NCBI GenBank assembly: GCA_947167555.1
Contig: CAMVIO010000065.1
Span: forward strand, 1 to 9,113
Direction of reading: 5' to 3'
DNA length: 9,113 bases
Origin: an uncultured Selenomonadales bacterium
GTDB taxonomy: Bacteria; Bacillota; Negativicutes; Selenomonadales; Selenomonadaceae
Shown piece after piece: positions 1-5,267 of this stretch; the stretch's first letter is position 1; the number at the start of each line of letters is the position of its first letter. The position numbers were made by a program, and so were the translations under genes. The notes beneath the pieces were generated by a model, which was not told where the DNA came from, ran no database searches, and saw nothing but the letters and a program-made list of their open reading frames with translations.

Positions 1-220
1 TGTCGTCGTTCAGCTCCGTGCCGTGGACGCCGATCATTACCATCTGCCCGATTTTTTCGGCAAGCGTCATGCGCGATAGAATCGCCTCCGCCCGCTCCTC
101 CGGCGTCATCCTCGGCACGAACGCCGACGCGCCTGTTTGCGCCGTCCCGCTACCGCACCCAAGCACAACGAGCGCCGCCAACAGCAACGCAAAAAACAGC
201 CCGATTCGTTTTTGTCCCAT
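1..220 (-). CDS. Glycoside hydrolase family 3 lipoprotein (beta-N-acetylhexosaminidase-like), N-terminus only
   Basis: Only the first 73 residues lie in the window; the gene runs off the left edge. Residues 1-22 form a lipoprotein signal peptide: a basic start (MGQKRIG), a Leu/Ala/Val-rich core and a lipobox ending VLGC, so Cys22 would be lipidated and the enzyme anchored outside the cytoplasmic membrane. After a short linker, residues 39-73 read MTPEERAEAILSRMTLAEKI followed by GQMVMIGVHGTEL. This matches the conserved opening of GH3 enzymes of the NagZ/BglX type, which hydrolyse beta-linked sugars such as N-acetylglucosaminides in peptidoglycan turnover. The catalytic residues lie outside the window, so substrate is not decided. 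The start at 220 is preceded by a GGGAAGG stretch that is rather distant as a ribosome site. It shares its strand with the HTH gene upstream, but 185 bp and a candidate terminator lie between, so separate transcription is likely. Confidence 0.85.
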   Translation of the reverse strand, partial: MGQKRIGLFFALLLAALVVLGCGSGTAQTGASAFVPRMTPEERAEAILSRMTLAEKIGQMVMIGVHGTELNDD

Positions 221-308
221 AACCAATTCCCCAACCTTCCCTTTAGGAAACGACGATTAAGTCAATTCGAGGCCATGTCGAAGGATTTTTTCGTCTGTCT
301 AGGAAAGC

Positions 309-340
309 CTCTCGAAGGTGTAGCATCGCTACGTCGAGAG
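309..340. repeat. Imperfect hairpin in the 221-405 intergenic gap
   Basis: CTCTCGA (309-315) pairs with TCGAGAG (334-340), and inside it GTAGC (320-324) pairs with GCTAC (328-332) around an ATC loop. That gives 12 base pairs with a 4-nt bulge on one side and 1 nt on the other. No T-run follows on either strand, so it is not a plain terminator. On the minus strand it would lie in the leader of the GH3 gene. I found no convincing sigma-70 promoter in 221-405; apart from this hairpin and the candidate terminator at 362-383 the gap holds nothing I can name. Confidence 0.4.
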
Positions 341-361
341 AGGATTGACGACGACAGGCGG

Positions 362-383
362 AAAAAGACTCGGCATGGGCCGA
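362..383 (-). terminator. Candidate Rho-independent terminator of the HTH gene
   Basis: On the minus strand TCGGC (383-379) pairs with GCCGA (374-370) around a 4-nt loop, and three bases later comes TTTTT (366-362). It sits 23 bp past the stop codon of the HTH gene at 406. The stem is only 5 bp, so termination may be weak and some read-through into the GH3 gene is possible. Confidence 0.4.
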
Positions 384-405
384 AGGGACTTATTCGGCGT
401 TTCCT

Positions 406-846
406 TTATTCCACGCGCCCCAAAAGCGGCGTCTTCGAGAGCTTTTCCAGCAAAGCGTTCGCTTCCATCACCGTCATCCGGCGCTCCAGCGCATACCAAA
501 GCACGCTGTCCCACGGGTTCCGCACATAGAGCCGCCCCGCTCCGGCGTAGCCAAGAAGATATTGCGTCTCCTGCGGCGAAAGCTCCATCGCAAGCGCCAA
601 CGACAGTACCTTTTCACGGGACGGACGCTTCTTTCGCCCCGCGAAGATATGATCCGCGTACCTTTGCTCCAGGCGCGACCGCCGAATCACCTCCGCCTGC
701 GACAGTCCCTTCTCCGCAAGCAGCACCCGCAAATGCTCCGCCAGCGTCCGCTCCCGAAAATTCTCTCCGTTCTCCGCCCAAAACTCGTCAAAATCCCCGG
801 CGGCGGAAAGCTCATGCTCCATGCTTTTGGTATCCTTCTCCGGCAT
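406..846 (-). CDS. Small helix-turn-helix protein paired with a Ser/Thr kinase
   Basis: A 146-residue cytoplasmic protein. An acidic N-terminal arm (1-30) is followed by an XRE-like helix-turn-helix at about 34-75: LAEHLRVLLAEKGLSQAEVI, then RRSRLEQRYADHIFAGRKKR and PSREKVL. A helical C-terminal part (about 78-138) contains LSPQETQYLL and the patch YVRNPWDSVLWYALERRMTV. From memory, proteins with this arrangement (HTH, then LxLxxEETQxLL, then a Trp/Asp-containing helix) often sit beside Hanks-type kinases in Clostridia and Negativicutes; here it is divergent from such a kinase, 77 bp away. It may bind DNA at the shared promoter region, or serve as a kinase partner or substrate; the sequence does not decide. 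The start at 846 has AAAGGAGTG upstream at a slightly long spacing; Met9 is a possible alternative start but lacks a better site. Confidence 0.8.
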   Translation of the reverse strand: MPEKDTKSMEHELSAAGDFDEFWAENGENFRERTLAEHLRVLLAEKGLSQAEVIRRSRLEQRYADHIFAGRKKRPSREKVLSLALAMELSPQETQYLLGYAGAGRLYVRNPWDSVLWYALERRMTVMEANALLEKLSKTPLLGRVE

Positions 847-848
847 AG

Positions 849-877
849 TTGCGGCACACTCCTTTTTCGTTTATACT
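849..877 (+). promoter_or_regulatory. Sigma-70-type promoter for the kinase gene
   Basis: TTGCGG (849-854), a 17-bp spacer and TATACT (872-877) fit a housekeeping promoter. Transcription would begin near 884, about 40 bp before the kinase ATG at 924. Its -10 box lies directly beside that of the opposing promoter. Confidence 0.6.
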
Positions 878-880
878 GCA

Positions 881-909
881 AGCATAATACGAACGGGCGA
901 AGAAAGCAA
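881..909 (-). promoter_or_regulatory. Sigma-70-type promoter for the HTH gene, overlapping the kinase promoter
   Basis: Read on the minus strand: TTGCTT (909-904), a 17-bp spacer and TATGCT (886-881). Transcription would begin near 874, about 28 bp before the HTH start. The two -10 boxes are separated by three bases and form a dyad, TTATACT (871-877) against AGCATAA (881-887), with one mismatch. RNA polymerase could occupy only one of the two promoters at a time. Confidence 0.6.
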
Positions 910-923
910 GGTGATTTCGATTT

Positions 924-2216
924 ATGGAGGCCGATGTGCACGCATATTTTCTCGCGCAGCTTGAAAAACTGCGCTGCCTGCGGCAAACCGCGCGCGGCGA
1001 AGTCTGGCTTGCGCTTTTGCCGAAAGGCCGCTTGGTCGTCTGGAAACGCATCTGCGCTGCCGGTCTTCCCTACGCGCTGCTCGCCAGCCGCCCGCCTCAC
1101 CCGCTCTGGCCGGAAATTCTTTATTGCGCGGAGGATGAAGCGGAAACCGTCGTGGTCGAGGACTATGTGCAGGGAGAGCCGCTGTCGGCGCGCCTCGAAC
1201 AAGAACGGTTCCTGCCGGAATCCGAAGCGGCAAACCTGCTCCTGCAAATCGCGGAGGGGCTGATCGTCCTGCACGGCCTCGGCGTCGTCCACCGCGACAT
1301 CAAGCCGTCGAACCTGATCCTTACGGAAAGCGGCGAAATCCGGCTCATCGACTTCGACGCCGCCCGAACCGTGAAAGAAGAACAGGCGGAAGATACCGCG
1401 CTTTTGGGGACGAAGGGCTACGCGCCGCCGGAACAATTCGGCTACGGGCAGACCGACGCGCGGAGCGACCTCTACGCCCTCGGCGTCACCTTCCGCGCGC
1501 TCTTGGGCGCGGGCTACAGCGGCTGGCTCTCGCCCATCCTCGCGAAATGCACGGAGCTCGACCCGAACCGCCGCTATGCCTCGGCGGCGGAACTGAAACG
1601 CGCCATCCTTATGCGCCGCCGCTGGGCAAAAGCAAAAAACGGCTGCTTTGTCACGCTGGCAATTCTCGTCGGGGCCGCGCTCTATTTCTTGCCCGCGCCG
1701 ACCAAGAATCCGCAGCCGACGCCGGACGAACCGGCGGCCATTCCTACCGAAAGCGTAACGCCAACGCAAAAAGAAGAAACGGCTTTCCCCGTCGCCGTGC
1801 CGGAACCAGCGGAACCTGACGAAGAAGCCCCCGCGCCGCAAGAAACGGAAGCGCCTATCGCCCCGCAAGAAACGGAAACAAGACAAGCGCCAAGCGAGCC
1901 GCAAACAACGCGCACCCCCGACGAGGAAGCGGAGGCATTCCTCGCGCTCTTTGCGGACAACCCGGAAAAATGGCGCAGGTGGAACGCCCGAAAAGAATTG
2001 GAATTTGGTATCATCGAAAAGAAAAGCCTCTCCCCGAAGGAAGAGGCCGACGCAAAACGCGACGTACTGGACGATATGCGCCGCATTGAGCTGGGAGAGA
2101 GGACGGAAGCCTTTCAAAAAACATTGCCGAAAGCCATGACATCGGATGAAAAAGGCCGCGCGATAAACGAATTTGTCTTCGAGCAAATTGAAATCCTTGG
2201 CATTACCGATTTTTAG
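924..2216 (+). CDS. Membrane-anchored Hanks-type serine/threonine protein kinase
   Basis: A 430-residue protein with a cytoplasmic kinase domain (about 1-232), one membrane helix (about 240-257) and an outside region. Kinase landmarks: ATP-binding Lys41 in VVWKRI, catalytic loop HRDIKPSN (123-130, catalytic Asp125), metal-binding IDFDAAR (142-148, DFD in place of DFG), activation-segment GTKGYAPPEQ (162-171) and DARSDLYALG (178-187). The nucleotide loop is degenerate: in LRQTARGEVW (19-28) only the third of the usual three glycines remains. The N-lobe is short and I see no clear helix-C glutamate. Residues 257-330 are a Pro/Glu/Thr-rich linker with a small tandem repeat, and 331-430 are charged and helical without a known sensor fold (no PASTA repeats). 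It likely phosphorylates Ser/Thr in response to an envelope signal. The divergent HTH gene is its natural partner. Start: AAGGTGA lies 9 bp before the ATG. A good terminator follows. Confidence 0.9.
   Translation: MEADVHAYFLAQLEKLRCLRQTARGEVWLALLPKGRLVVWKRICAAGLPYALLASRPPHPLWPEILYCAEDEAETVVVEDYVQGEPLSARLEQERFLPESEAANLLLQIAEGLIVLHGLGVVHRDIKPSNLILTESGEIRLIDFDAARTVKEEQAEDTALLGTKGYAPPEQFGYGQTDARSDLYALGVTFRALLGAGYSGWLSPILAKCTELDPNRRYASAAELKRAILMRRRWAKAKNGCFVTLAILVGAALYFLPAPTKNPQPTPDEPAAIPTESVTPTQKEETAFPVAVPEPAEPDEEAPAPQETEAPIAPQETETRQAPSEPQTTRTPDEEAEAFLALFADNPEKWRRWNARKELEFGIIEKKSLSPKEEADAKRDVLDDMRRIELGERTEAFQKTLPKAMTSDEKGRAINEFVFEQIEILGITDF
1836..1877 (+). repeat. Short tandem repeat in the kinase linker
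   Basis: The 15-bp word CCGCAAGAAACGGAA occurs at 1836-1850 and again at 1863-1877, a 27-bp period in frame. It encodes two nine-residue units, APQETEAPI-like and APQETETRQ-like, in the extracytoplasmic Pro/Glu-rich linker. Such units can change number by slippage, altering linker length. Confidence 0.65.
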
Positions 2217-2243
2217 CTTTTACAAAAAAATTTCCAAAATTTA

Positions 2244-2276
2244 CCCCGCGGGTAAACAAAACCCGCGGGGAATTTT
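2244..2276. terminator. Strong, probably bidirectional Rho-independent terminator
   Basis: CCCCGCGGGT (2244-2253) and ACCCGCGGGG (2261-2270) form a perfect 10-bp GC-rich stem around AAACAAA. AATTTTTT follows on the plus strand. On the other side A-rich sequence precedes the stem, giving T-rich sequence on the minus strand. It lies between the convergent ends of the kinase gene (2216) and the 113-aa regulator gene (2299), so it can serve both. Confidence 0.9.
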
Positions 2277-2298
2277 TTATACTTATGGAAGAGATGCT

Positions 2299-2640
2299 TC
2301 ATGGCGTATCCGCGTCGCGTTCGCGCGCATAGACGGCATCCAGCATCACGTCCACCATCTCGCGCCCGGCGTCGGAAAGGAGCAGATACTTCTTCCACTG
2401 CTCACGAAGATACGGATCGGCGGCGCTCCCTTCGGGGATTTCCTCCGCCCGTCCCAAGATGTAATCGACGCTCACGCCGAACAATGCGGCGAGCCGCTCC
2501 AGCTTTCGCGTCGGCCGGATCACGCCGCTCTCGTATTTATTGTAAGCCGTGCGCGAAATGCCGAGATAATCCGCGACCTTTTGCTGCGAAACATGGCGCT
2601 TCTCGCGCAGCTCCCGCAGACGGCAAGCGGTGAGATTCAT
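2299..2640 (-). CDS. XRE-family transcriptional regulator (113 aa)
   Basis: A Cro/CI-type helix-turn-helix fills residues 7-62: LRELREKRHVSQQKVADYLG, then ISRTAYNKYESGVIRPTRKL and ERLAALFGVSVDYILGR. This is a complete five-helix DNA-binding domain with the usual YESG turn and VDYILGR ending. The C-terminal 50 residues (EEIPEG..., then a helix around WKKYLLLSDAGREMVDVMLD) probably drive dimerisation. The frame stays open upstream to 2706, but the ATG at 2640 starts exactly at the family's usual N-terminus and has AGAGGTG about 7 bp before it, so I chose it over the longer reading. It is divergent from a second XRE gene at 2796; the gap carries repeated GTGAWWT half-sites, so auto-repression and cross-regulation are likely. 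Target genes beyond this region are unknown. Confidence 0.9.
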   Translation of the reverse strand: MNLTACRLRELREKRHVSQQKVADYLGISRTAYNKYESGVIRPTRKLERLAALFGVSVDYILGRAEEIPEGSAADPYLREQWKKYLLLSDAGREMVDVMLDAVYARERDADTP

Positions 2641-2659
2641 AGGCAACACCTCTTGCACT

Positions 2660-2665
2660 ATTATA
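2660..2665 (-). promoter_or_regulatory. -10 box (TATAAT) for the 113-aa XRE gene
   Basis: A perfect TATAAT on the minus strand, about 20 bp before the ATG at 2640. No good -35 hexamer lies at 16-18 bp; CTCCCT occupies that place, and TTGTGA is only 12 bp away. The promoter may therefore be weak or need help. The short transcript leader still holds the ribosome site. Confidence 0.5.
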
Positions 2666-2666
2666 T

Positions 2667-2698
2667 GTGAAATGAAATCACAAGGGAGCCCGTGATTT
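2667..2698. promoter_or_regulatory. Operator cluster at the 113-aa XRE promoter
   Basis: GTGAAAT-g-AAATCAC (2667-2681) is a compact 15-bp inverted pair of the half-site GTGAWWT, immediately upstream of the -10 box in the promoter spacer. A third half-site, GTGATTT (2692-2698), is a perfect 7-bp inverted partner of AAATCAC (2675-2681), with a 10-bp spacer. A protein bound here would block RNA polymerase. The same half-site recurs at the divergent promoter. Confidence 0.6.
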
Positions 2699-2714
2699 TT
2701 CGGCATTCTGAAAT

Positions 2715-2743
2715 TTGACTGAAAGCAATAAGCAGTATATAAT
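2715..2743 (+). promoter_or_regulatory. Near-consensus sigma-70 promoter for the 64-aa XRE gene
   Basis: TTGACT (2715-2720), a 17-bp spacer and TATAAT (2738-2743). This is the closest match to consensus in the window. The predicted start of transcription, near 2750, falls inside the first operator palindrome, so the promoter looks intrinsically strong but tightly repressible. Confidence 0.8.
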
Positions 2744-2747
2744 TATC

Positions 2748-2781
2748 CACAATATAGTGATTTTAATTTCACCATATTGTG
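2748..2781. promoter_or_regulatory. Double-palindrome operator over the start of transcription
   Basis: CACAATATAGTGA (2748-2760) and TCACCATATTGTG (2769-2781) are inverted copies with one mismatch. Each arm also contains its own 12-bp palindrome-like core of the form CACnATATnGTG, centred 22 bp apart, close to two helical turns. In the middle GTGATTT (2757-2763) and ATTTCAC (2766-2772) repeat the half-site seen at the other promoter. The position at about +1 to +32 fits repression. Confidence 0.7.
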
Positions 2782-2795
2782 CCGACGGAGGCAGG

Positions 2796-2990
2796 ATGGA
2801 AAAAATCAAAGAATATCGAAAAAAATGCGGCATGAGCCAAGCGGAACTCGCCAACCGCGTCGGCGTGGAGCGCTCCGCCGTGGCGAAATGGGAAAGCGGA
2901 AAGAGCCTCCCCCAAGCCGCGCACCTCGTCGCCCTCGCGGAAATCTTCGGGTGCAGCGTGGACGAGCTTTTGGGGCGAACAGGGAAATAG
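2796..2990 (+). CDS. Minimal XRE-family regulator (64 aa)
   Basis: The whole protein is a Cro/CI-type helix-turn-helix: MEKIKEYRKKCGMSQAELAN, then RVGVERSAVAKWESGKSLPQ and AAHLVALAEIFGCSVDELLG. All five helices, the WESG turn and the VDELLG end are present, and nothing follows except RTGK. Single-domain members of this family usually act as dimeric repressors, like phage Cro, or as antitoxin-type autoregulators. The ATG at 2796 follows GGAGG at a tight 4-bp spacing; the frame is open back to 2715, but that stretch is promoter and operator. It lies directly upstream of, and in the same direction as, the Sel1/AAA+ gene cluster, which it may control. Confidence 0.9.
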   Translation: MEKIKEYRKKCGMSQAELANRVGVERSAVAKWESGKSLPQAAHLVALAEIFGCSVDELLGRTGK

Positions 2991-3006
2991 AAGCGGCGTG
3001 CCGCTT
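2991..3006 (+). terminator. Small hairpin right after the 64-aa XRE gene
   Basis: AAGCGG (2991-2996) and CCGCTT (3001-3006) pair around CGTG, starting at the base after the stop codon. The tail TGTTAATGTT is only mildly T-rich. It could be a weak terminator or attenuator separating the regulator from the large cluster downstream. Confidence 0.4.
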
Positions 3007-3032
3007 TGTTAATGTTAAGTTCGATTCCGGCA

Positions 3033-3062
3033 TTGATCGGCGTTTTATAGGTTACATATTCT
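3033..3062 (+). promoter_or_regulatory. Possible promoter for the Sel1/AAA+ cluster
   Basis: TTGATC (3033-3038), an 18-bp spacer and TATTCT (3057-3062), in a locally AT-rich stretch just before the ribosome site AAGGGGG (3067-3073). The match is moderate, and no copy of the GTGAWWT half-site is visible here, so direct control by the XRE pair is not shown. Confidence 0.4.
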
Positions 3063-3080
3063 ATATAAGGGGGCCTCTGC

Positions 3081-4697
3081 ATGGCAAAGGTAATCAAATT
3101 CGCGCTGGAGCTAAAAGACGGGGAATCGGCAAGGACAATCGAGGACTTGCGGGCACATTTCGACTTGGAAAAAGTCGTCGCTTATTTTATGAACGGAAGG
3201 CTTTTGATGTGGCTACGGCATCGCCACCTCGACACGGAAGCCGACGCGGTGGAACGCCTCTCTACGGAAGACGCGGAGCTCGCGAAAAAACTTTGTGAAA
3301 TTCTTGGCGTCGCTTATGAAAATCATCAATCGACAGCGGACGCCATCAACGCTACCGCGCTTATGGCCGACCACGAGCGATTGAGCCGCTTACGGCAAAT
3401 AACGTCCGATCCGGAGCTTTTGGCAAAAATCGACCGCGTGGCGTTCGACGAGAAGGACTTGCGACGATTGGCATTTGACAACGAGCCGGAGGTATATCTT
3501 TGCAACGGGCGTTTTATGATTCCGCTGAATGTGCAGAATAAGCATTACATCGGGATAGGAAAGGCGGAAGCGGTGATTGTCAGCGAAACGTGTATTGACT
3601 TTGCAGAGCGGCATATTCGTTTTACGAATGTGCAATTTGATGAGGATTACCAAAAAATCGCGGAGATGAGTACTCCGACTATATGGACACAAAGGGGAAA
3701 TGCTGCTTATGATGCGGGGGATTATGGCGAAGCGCGGCGATGGCTTCAAAAGGCCGCTGAGGCAGGAAATGCGGAGGCCATGAACCTAATTGGTGAAATG
3801 TATTATGAGGGCAAAGGGGTATCTCAAAATTATGAAGAAGCAGCAAAATGGTTTCACAAGTCGGCCGATGCTGGTTGTGACGAAGGAATGTTAAATCTCG
3901 GTTTGCTTTATTGGGGAGGAAACGGCGTCGAAGAAGACTATGTAACAGCGAATAAATGGTTCCAAAAATCGGCAGATGCAGGAAACAATTTGGGGATGAG
4001 GTTTCTCGCTGAAAGTTATCGTGATGGGGAAGGTATCGAGCAAAATTTTCGTAAATCCATCGAATGGTTTCAAAAAGCCGCCGAGTCGGGTAATGATATT
4101 TCGATGCTTTCTTTAGGTGATATGTATCGAAGCGGCAAAGGAGTGGTGAAAGATTATACTAAAGCAATAGAGTGGTACAAGAAAGCGGCGAATGCAGGAA
4201 ACGGGGAAGCGATGGACAAAATTGGCCATATGTACGTGGACGGCAAAGGAGTCACCAAAGATGAAGAGGAAGCAATAAAATGGTTTCAAAAATCGGCGGA
4301 TGCTGGCTGCGATGAGGGGAGGGCAGATCTTGGCAAGAAGTACTATTGGCGTGGTTTTCATTATTTTAATGGCATCGACGTTTCGCAAGATTACAGCAAA
4401 GCGTTGGAGTGGTACAAAAAAGCGGCAGATGCAGGGAACGGGGATGCGATGAAGGATATTGGCGTATTGTATGAATATGGTAGAGCTGTATCACAAGATT
4501 ATGAAGAAGCTTTTAAATGGTATCAAAAATCTGCAAATGTCGGTTGTGCGGAGGGAATGGCTTACCTTGCCATGCTGTATTCCAGTGGAAAAGGGGTAGC
4601 GCAAGATAAGGGGAAAGCAAAAGAGTGGTGCAAGAAAGCAAAGGATACAGGGGATATAACGGCCTCTTATTGGGCAGATTGGGCGTTAAGAGAATAA
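3081..4697 (+). CDS. Sel1-repeat scaffold protein with an extra N-terminal region
   Basis: A 538-residue protein with no signal peptide or membrane helix. Residues 1-80 form a small helical unit (IEDLRAHFDLEKVVAYFMNG, WLRHRHL, LAKKLCEILGV). Similar units, as I recall, start several unrelated Firmicute proteins, but I cannot name the domain. Residues 130-195 look like a second beta-rich unit (VYLCNGRFMIPLNVQNKHYI, then GIGKAEAVIVS). From about 204 to 524 run Sel1-type repeats of about 36 residues, typified by A-x-x-x-IGxMYxxGKGVxxDYxxAxxWYxKAAxAGN; I count eight full units, one of them (about 410-451) longer. Sel1 repeats build alpha-alpha superhelices that bind protein partners, so an adaptor role for the AAA+ ATPase or for other cluster members is plausible. 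Start: AAGGGGG lies 7 bp before the ATG. GC content drops visibly from the N-terminus to the repeats. Confidence 0.88.
   Translation: MAKVIKFALELKDGESARTIEDLRAHFDLEKVVAYFMNGRLLMWLRHRHLDTEADAVERLSTEDAELAKKLCEILGVAYENHQSTADAINATALMADHERLSRLRQITSDPELLAKIDRVAFDEKDLRRLAFDNEPEVYLCNGRFMIPLNVQNKHYIGIGKAEAVIVSETCIDFAERHIRFTNVQFDEDYQKIAEMSTPTIWTQRGNAAYDAGDYGEARRWLQKAAEAGNAEAMNLIGEMYYEGKGVSQNYEEAAKWFHKSADAGCDEGMLNLGLLYWGGNGVEEDYVTANKWFQKSADAGNNLGMRFLAESYRDGEGIEQNFRKSIEWFQKAAESGNDISMLSLGDMYRSGKGVVKDYTKAIEWYKKAANAGNGEAMDKIGHMYVDGKGVTKDEEEAIKWFQKSADAGCDEGRADLGKKYYWRGFHYFNGIDVSQDYSKALEWYKKAADAGNGDAMKDIGVLYEYGRAVSQDYEEAFKWYQKSANVGCAEGMAYLAMLYSSGKGVAQDKGKAKEWCKKAKDTGDITASYWADWALRE
3768..4652 (+). repeat. In-frame 108-bp-period repeats (Sel1 units)
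   Basis: About eight degenerate units of roughly 36 codons. Recurrent words include ggcaaagg before GV codons and tggt(t/a)(t/c)caaaa(a/g) at the WFQK or WYKK position. Units are diverged enough to be old, but short identical words could allow recombination that changes repeat number. One unit near 4308-4433 is longer by about six codons. Confidence 0.75.
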
Positions 4698-4748
4698 TGA
4701 TTAATTATAGAGCTATAGGCGACTTGACTTTATAGGGAGGTTATGGAA

Positions 4749-5198
4749 ATGGCAGACAATGAGAAGAATTGGGAAGTAATATCAAAAAGTACGGGAGAGC
4801 CTATGGAAAAAGAACTGAGCGAAAAAGAGCTTAAGGAAGCCATAGATAAGATTTTTCATGGAATTGACATTTCAACAGGGGAAGCCATAACCTATTGGAT
4901 GATTATGGAGGATTACTCTGCTGGATGGGGATTCACTACGAAAGCATTTTACAGTATGGATTCTTTCGGTACGCAAATTGTGATTCCATACCAAGGGACA
5001 ATCAATACAGATGAACATTGTTTGAGCGTAAATGAAGGGTTAGAAATATATAGCCTAAAAATTCATTCAGACGAACAATGGATTCCAGATAAAAATGGTC
5101 TACATAAGGAGAATGTAACTATTTGTTACTCCATGAAAAGAAATAAGAAAAATAAGTATATTCTAATGAAATTAAAGGAGCATTTTAGCAAAAAGTGA
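4749..5198 (+). CDS. AT-rich orphan protein (149 aa), function unknown
   Basis: I do not recognise a family. The protein is soluble, with an acidic helical N-terminal part (KELSEKELKEAIDKIFHGID at about 19-38), an aromatic middle (YWMIMEDYSAGWGFTTKAFY at about 48-67) and a basic Lys-rich end (KRNKKNKYILMKLKEHFSKK). There is no signal peptide, membrane helix or cysteine cluster. The middle and C-terminal halves look beta-rich (IVIPYQGTIN, LEIYSLKIHS, VTICYSMK). Start choice: AGGGAGG (4734-4740) is only 2 bp from the ATG at 4743 but 8 bp from the ATG at 4749, so I prefer the latter. In the lines I counted, GC is about one third, against about two thirds in the next gene, so a different origin is likely. 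It lies 51 bp after the Sel1 gene and 69 bp before the ATPase gene; role in the cluster unknown. Confidence 0.75.
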   Translation: MADNEKNWEVISKSTGEPMEKELSEKELKEAIDKIFHGIDISTGEAITYWMIMEDYSAGWGFTTKAFYSMDSFGTQIVIPYQGTINTDEHCLSVNEGLEIYSLKIHSDEQWIPDKNGLHKENVTICYSMKRNKKNKYILMKLKEHFSKK

Positions 5199-5267
5199 AC
5201 TATCGTTGTAACTGAAAGATTTTGTCTCACATGAGTGTTTGCTTCTTTAACTTGAAAGGAGTATTCA

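Noticed and set aside
345..1263. Overlapping plus-strand frames opposite the HTH gene and in another frame of the kinase
   Set aside because: Products are Pro/Ala/Arg-rich composition artefacts; the HTH protein and kinase explain this DNA.
687..2186. A 499-codon open frame on the minus strand opposite the kinase gene
   Set aside because: Its product is an Arg/Phe-rich low-complexity sequence with no family pattern, typical of an antisense shadow in GC-rich DNA. The plus strand carries a clear kinase over the same bases.
2666..2682. CRP-like site TGTGA-N7-TCACA
   Set aside because: The spacer is 7 instead of the usual 6, and it is better explained as the XRE half-site palindrome repeated elsewhere in the gap.
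2641..2706. Longer N-terminus for the 113-aa XRE protein (start at 2706)
   Set aside because: The extension would be encoded by promoter and operator sequence, including a TATAAT box, and adds residues before the normal start of the family.
2715..2795. Longer N-terminus for the 64-aa XRE protein (start at 2715)
   Set aside because: The stretch contains the -35 and -10 boxes and the double operator; GGAGG precedes the ATG at 2796.
3768..4652. CRISPR-like or non-coding repeat array
   Set aside because: The 108-bp period is in frame and encodes diverged Sel1 units; there are no identical repeats with unique spacers.
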